From the NCBI RefSeq assembly GCF_014648995.1, contig NZ_BMSE01000002.1, positions 62,001 to 126,000 on the forward strand: a DNA stretch of 64,000 bases, given 5' to 3'. The position numbers and the translations under genes are program-made. Shown piece by piece: positions 59,520-64,000 of the stretch. The stretch's first letter is position 1; each line of letters starts with the position of its first letter. The notes under the pieces are model-generated. The model did no database searches, was not told where the DNA came from, and saw nothing but the letters and a program-made list of their open reading frames with translations. Source of the DNA: Streptomyces massasporeus. GTDB lineage: Bacteria; Actinomycetota; Actinomycetes; Streptomycetales; Streptomycetaceae.

Positions 59520-59990
59520 TCAGGTCTCCTCCGCGGCCTGCTCCACGAGCGGGATGATCCGCAGCGGAACGGGGTTCTCCATGACGATCGCCGTCGAGGC
59601 CCGGACGATGCCATCAAAACCGACGACCCGGTCGATCACACGCTGGAGATCGGCGTTGGAGCGGGCCACGAGCCGGCACATCATGTCGCCGGTGCCGGTG
59701 GTGGTGTGCAGCTCCAGCACCTCCGGCACGGTCGCCAAGTGGGCCCGAACGTCGGGCCCTTGACCCTGCCGGATCTGCAGCGTGGCGAACGCCGTGACGG
59801 GATAGCCGAGAGCGGCCGGATCCACCTCGGGACCAAATCCGCGGATGACTCCGTTCGACTGAAGCCGGTCCAGCCGCGCCTGCGCGGTGCCCCGGGCCAC
59901 CCCCAGCCGCCGGGACATCTCCAGCACCCCGATCCGCGGCTCCCGGGCGAGCAGCAGGATGATCCGGCCGTCCAGATGATCGATCGCCAC
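59520..59990 (-). CDS. Lrp/AsnC-family regulator, divergent from hpd
   Basis: The 156-residue protein has an N-terminal helix-turn-helix (LDGRIILLLAREPRIGVLEM, SRRLGVARGTAQARLDRL) and the RAM ligand-binding domain (VTAFATLQIRQGQGPDVRAH through LHTTTGTGDMMCRLVARSN). A GTG with GGGAGG six bases upstream starts the gene. It is transcribed away from 4-hydroxyphenylpyruvate dioxygenase with a 123-bp shared region, the usual layout for a regulator of tyrosine breakdown. Confidence 0.9.
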   Translation of the reverse strand: MAIDHLDGRIILLLAREPRIGVLEMSRRLGVARGTAQARLDRLQSNGVIRGFGPEVDPAALGYPVTAFATLQIRQGQGPDVRAHLATVPEVLELHTTTGTGDMMCRLVARSNADLQRVIDRVVGFDGIVRASTAIVMENPVPLRIIPLVEQAAEET

Positions 59991-60032
59991 AGCAGCCTCC
60001 CGGCATGGTCATCCTGTACAGAAAGGCCGCCG

Positions 60033-60044
60033 ATACGGCCGTAT
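60033..60044. promoter_or_regulatory. Palindrome in the AsnC-hpd divergent promoter
   Basis: ATACGGCCGTAT is a perfect 12-bp palindrome in the 123-bp intergenic region, and A/T-rich segments (AAACACAAACTATTGCG) lie beyond it. Lrp/AsnC operators are often of this imperfect, A/T-flanked form. Probable regulator site. Confidence 0.45.
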
Positions 60045-60050
60045 TGCTGA

Positions 60051-61259
<1,209 letters not shown>

Positions 61260-61403
61260 CCGCCGGCGATCGCGGGCGTGCGGGTGTCACGGGGCACCTG
61301 CACGCCCCGCCAACGCTGCGCGAGCCCGCCGCCTCGCAGCCTGGGCCAGGCCGTGGCGATGGGCGGTGGCCAGGCCTGCCGCGCGGTGACGGAGACGTCC
61401 CCC

Positions 61404-61859
61404 GGGGTCGCCGCCCTCGTTCGGCGGGGGCCGTTGCCGTAGGGGGAGTTCGTGCCCTGCCGGGCCGTAGTCGTCCCGCCGGCCGCATCGGCGTGCGGCC
61501 ACGTCCCCGCCGTGGGGCGCTCGGGCCGCCGCTCCGCGGGCCCGTGGCGTGGTGCGGGCCCGTGTCTCGCCGGTCGGCCGACGGGAGGCGCGACGGAGGC
61601 AACACCGCCCGTGCTTCGCTACCCCATCCCGGTGACGAGGGCGCCGCGGGGTCGCCGCCCTCGTTCGGCGGGGGCCGTTGCCGTAGGGGGAGTTCGTGCC
61701 CTGCCGGGCCGCAGTTGTCACGTCCGCCGCATCGCCGCGCGGCCACGGACGCGCCCGGCCCCCTGGCCGCCGCCCCGCAGGGGCCAGTCGGCATAGCGCG
61801 GGCCCGTGTCTCGCCGGGCCGGCGGCGCAGTCGCGGCGGTGCACCCCGGCCGTACCCGG
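61404..61859. repeat. 244-bp tandem duplication filling the gap between hpd and the TPR gene
   Basis: A 64-bp segment at 61404-61467 recurs perfectly at 61648-61711. Similarity continues at lower identity, with the same 244-bp offset still exact at GCGGGCCCGTGTCTCGCCGG (61554 and 61798). The unit therefore spans the whole offset, and the second copy runs up to the end of the TPR gene. The 600-bp gap (61260-61859) otherwise holds no supported gene. GGAGTTCGTGCCC (61445, 61689) resembles a repeat string in the 24.7-25.6 kb gap. Confidence 0.85.
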
Positions 61860-63293
61860 CTACCCCGCCCCGCCGTCCATCTCCGGCACCCCCTCGTCCG
61901 GCGGTTCTCCCAGTGCCTCGGTCGCCGTTCGTGCCGCAGGTGCGTGCAGGGGGGAGAAGTGGGGGTTGATCCGCAGGGCCTGCGTGAGGTGTCGGCGGGC
62001 CGCGCCGTAGCGTTTCAGCTGTTGCTCGATCATGCCCCGGTGGTACATGGACGCCGCGTCGAGCACCCCGCCCCCGGGCTCGGGGGCCGTCGCCGTCCGT
62101 GCGAACCGCAGGGCCTCCCCGGGCTCCCCGGCCCGGTACAGGGCCCAGCCCAGCGCGTCGGCGACCTCCGTCCCCGGCTGGCGCTTCCACTCCGCCCGCA
62201 ACCGCCGCACCGCCGCCTTCGGATCGCCGTGGTCGGCCTCGAACCGGCCCAGCACCAGCTCCTCGTCGGCCCCGCCCGCGGCAGCGCGCCATACCCGCTC
62301 CCGCAGCAGGCCGTACCGCACCCGTGCCGCCTCCGGCATGCCCAGCGACTCGTACAACTCGCCCAGCTCCAGGGCGTACTGCGGACACGGCTGCCCGGCG
62401 AGGGCCGCCCGGTAGGCGTTCAGGGCCTCCGCCGTCCGGCCGAGGGCCGCCAGGGTCCGGCCCTGCCCGGCCCGCGCGGCCCACTGGTCGGGGTCGAGGC
62501 GGACCGCCTCCCGGAAGTGCCGCAGCGCGACGTCCAGGTCCCCGCGTTCGAAGGCCAGCTGCCCGGCCCGCTCCAGATAGGCGGCCCGTTCCGCGGGGGC
62601 CCGAGCGCCCGCCGCCGCGTCCGCCAGCGAGGCCGCCGCGTCCTCCCCCCGGCCCCGGCCCCGGTGCACGGCCGCGGCCCGCGCCAGCACGGCGGGCCCG
62701 GAGCGCAGCCCGGTCAGCCGGTCCAGCGTCCGCTTGGCCGCCTTGTACTCACCGAGCCCGGTGTAGGCGTCGATGAGCAGCGGATACGTCGTCCACCGCC
62801 GCGGCTCCAGCTTCAGCGCCGCCTCACCCCACCGGCGCGCCGCGGGGAAGTCCCGGCGGGCGTTCGACAGCGCGGCAAGCCCCGCCAGGGCCCGGGTGTT
62901 GCGCCGCGGCCGCACCGACAGCGACGTCCGCAGTGCCTTCTCCGCCCTCGGGTAGTACGCCGGGTCCGCGAGGCGCCGCCCCCGCTCCACGTAGGCCGCC
63001 CCGAGCACCGCCCAGGACGTCGCGTCCTGCGGGCGCGTCCGCACGGTCTTCCGCCGCTCCTCGATCAGCTCCGTCAGGCCGGGCAGCGCGGCCGGCACCC
63101 CACTGACGACCGCCTCCATGGCCAGCGCCCCCGGCGACGGCGCAGCGGGCTCGGCGGACCGCTCCCGCGGCAGCAGCACCAGCACCCCGCCCAGCACCGC
63201 ACACCCCGCGACTGAGGCGATCAGCACCGGCCGGACGCGCCGGCGCTTCGAACCGCTCTGCCGCCGCACCGGACCCTCCTGCTGGTTCTCCAT
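61860..63293 (-). CDS. Membrane-anchored tetratricopeptide repeat protein
   Basis: The 477-residue protein has a short basic cytosolic N-terminus (RRQSGSKRRRVRP), one membrane helix (VLIASVAGCAVLGGVLVLL), then about ten TPR-like helix pairs on the outside. Examples are ATSWAVLGAAYVERGRRLAD, AAYLERAGQLAFERGDLDVA and ALGWALYRAGEPGEALRFAR. TPR arrays are protein-binding scaffolds; no enzymatic motif is present. The ATG at 63293 was chosen; a GTG at 63302 is equally open, and neither has a good ribosome binding site. It is divergent from the FAD oxidase gene. Confidence 0.82.
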   Translation of the reverse strand: MENQQEGPVRRQSGSKRRRVRPVLIASVAGCAVLGGVLVLLPRERSAEPAAPSPGALAMEAVVSGVPAALPGLTELIEERRKTVRTRPQDATSWAVLGAAYVERGRRLADPAYYPRAEKALRTSLSVRPRRNTRALAGLAALSNARRDFPAARRWGEAALKLEPRRWTTYPLLIDAYTGLGEYKAAKRTLDRLTGLRSGPAVLARAAAVHRGRGRGEDAAASLADAAAGARAPAERAAYLERAGQLAFERGDLDVALRHFREAVRLDPDQWAARAGQGRTLAALGRTAEALNAYRAALAGQPCPQYALELGELYESLGMPEAARVRYGLLRERVWRAAAGGADEELVLGRFEADHGDPKAAVRRLRAEWKRQPGTEVADALGWALYRAGEPGEALRFARTATAPEPGGGVLDAASMYHRGMIEQQLKRYGAARRHLTQALRINPHFSPLHAPAARTATEALGEPPDEGVPEMDGGAG

Positions 63294-63391
63294 GGCGCTC
63301 ACTGTGCGTCAGTACGACGACCCCACCCGGGCAGGCGAAGGGTGCCGCCGACGGGGTTCACACCGATGGCCCCGGGTGCGAACCTGTGATC

Positions 63392-64000
63392 ATGAGCCGT
63401 ATCGAAGCGCCCAGCTCCGAGGACACCGCAGCGACCGGCGACCTCGTGGACCTGCTGCTCAGCGGCCTCCCGGCCGAAGCGGTCCTCACCGACCCCGACG
63501 TCACGGCCTCCTACGCCAACGACATGGCGAGCTTCTGCCCGGCCGGCATCCCCGCCGTGGTCGTGCTGCCCCGCACGACCGAACAGGTCCAGCACGTGAT
63601 GCGCACCGCGACCGCCCTGCGCGTCCCCGTCGTCCCGCAGGGCGCCCGCACCGGACTGTCCGGCGCCGCCAACGCCTCCGAGGGCTGCATCGTGCTGTCC
63701 CTGACGAAGATGGACCGGATCCTGGAGATCAACCCGGTCGACCGCATCGCCGTCTGCGAACCCGGCGTGATCAACGCCGCCCTGTCCCGGGCCGTCGGCG
63801 AGCACGACCTGTACTACCCGCCGGACCCCTCCAGCTGGGAGATGTGCACCATCGGCGGCAACATCGGCACGGCCTCCGGCGGCCTGTGCTGCGTGAAGTA
63901 CGGGGTCACCGCCGAGTACGTTCTCGGACTGGACGTGGTGCTCGCCGACGGGCGTCTCATGTCCACCGGCCGCCGCACCGCCAAGGGTGTCGCCGGCTAC
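63392..64000 (+). CDS. FAD-linked oxidase, GlcD/D-lactate dehydrogenase type, 3' truncated by the window
   Basis: The frame is open from the ATG at 63392 to the last base (203 codons). It begins MSRIEAPSSEDTAATGDLVD and contains the p-cresol-methylhydroxylase-type FAD domain: VVVLPRTTEQVQHVMRTA, VPVVPQGARTGLSGAAN, and the flavin loop MCTIGGNIGTASGGLCCVKY. Such enzymes oxidise 2-hydroxyacids such as glycolate or D-lactate and pass electrons to quinone or another acceptor. The C-terminal half, which would give substrate class, lies beyond the window. Confidence 0.88.
   Translation, partial: MSRIEAPSSEDTAATGDLVDLLLSGLPAEAVLTDPDVTASYANDMASFCPAGIPAVVVLPRTTEQVQHVMRTATALRVPVVPQGARTGLSGAANASEGCIVLSLTKMDRILEINPVDRIAVCEPGVINAALSRAVGEHDLYYPPDPSSWEMCTIGGNIGTASGGLCCVKYGVTAEYVLGLDVVLADGRLMSTGRRTAKGVAGY

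Overview
This 64 kb window is high-GC actinobacterial chromosome, almost certainly Streptomyces. Supporting features are GTG/TTG starts, -10 boxes sitting 6-7 nt ahead of start codons (leaderless mRNAs), an AsnC-hpd pair, a MatAB pair, NnaR, an ECF sigma/ZAS anti-sigma pair and LAxTG sortase substrates. From memory, the order resembles the Streptomyces coelicolor SCO2974 to SCO2925 interval. It looks like core chromosome: no transposase, integrase, phage or CRISPR locus was seen.

Region 1 (1-8.6 kb) is housekeeping: the tail of one Ser/Thr kinase, a complete second kinase (PkaB-like), prfB, a sortase-anchored surface protein, ftsE-ftsX, an S41/PDZ protease with the only in-frame TTA codon I found, and smpB next to ssrA (tmRNA). 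Region 2 (8.6-15.5 kb) holds an alpha-xylosidase with its LacI regulator and a perfect 16-bp operator, an MFS protein, two unknown ORFs and a LysR regulator. Region 3 (15.6-20.7 kb) is the matA-matB-acyltransferase set for an extracellular beta-1,6-GlcNAc-type polymer, with a long degenerate repeat field between matA and matB. Region 4 (20.9-27.9 kb) has a membrane protein with PYPGQ repeats, narK plus nnaR (nitrate uptake and control), a CGNR zinc-finger protein and a sigU/rsuA-like pair.

Region 5 (28-35.4 kb) carries a HelD-type RNA polymerase remodeller, a strongly structured candidate RNA with an intrinsic terminator, an ACT-malic enzyme, HU (hup), murA, a YqgE protein and a DUF3039 protein. 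Region 6 (35.4-40.3 kb) is a sugar ABC importer plus cytosolic beta-N-acetylhexosaminidase behind a promoter with a 13/16 match to the DasR site, which suggests uptake of GlcNAc-containing oligosaccharides. Region 7 (40.5-46 kb) is a three-subunit xanthine-dehydrogenase-like operon. Its Fe-S subunit carries a disordered extension of about 520 residues, and its molybdopterin subunit has lost the usual catalytic glutamate and glycine-rich motifs. This is the most unusual protein system here.

Region 8 (46.2-55 kb) contains a double SUKH-4 protein, a second LAxTG surface protein, a small secreted protein, tRNA-Cys, a drug-efflux-type MFS protein, an SF2 helicase, an IclR regulator and a Lon-like protease. 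Region 9 (55-64 kb) contains a 56-aa ORF behind an ArsR-type regulator with a perfect inverted-repeat operator, a four-gene osmoprotectant ABC operon, an AsnC regulator divergent from hpd, a 244-bp tandem duplication, a TPR protein, and the start of a GlcD-type FAD oxidase running off the window.

Large gaps at 16.6-17.3, 24.7-25.6 and 61.3-61.9 kb are filled by decayed direct repeats. Functions rest on motif recognition by eye; no database search was run.
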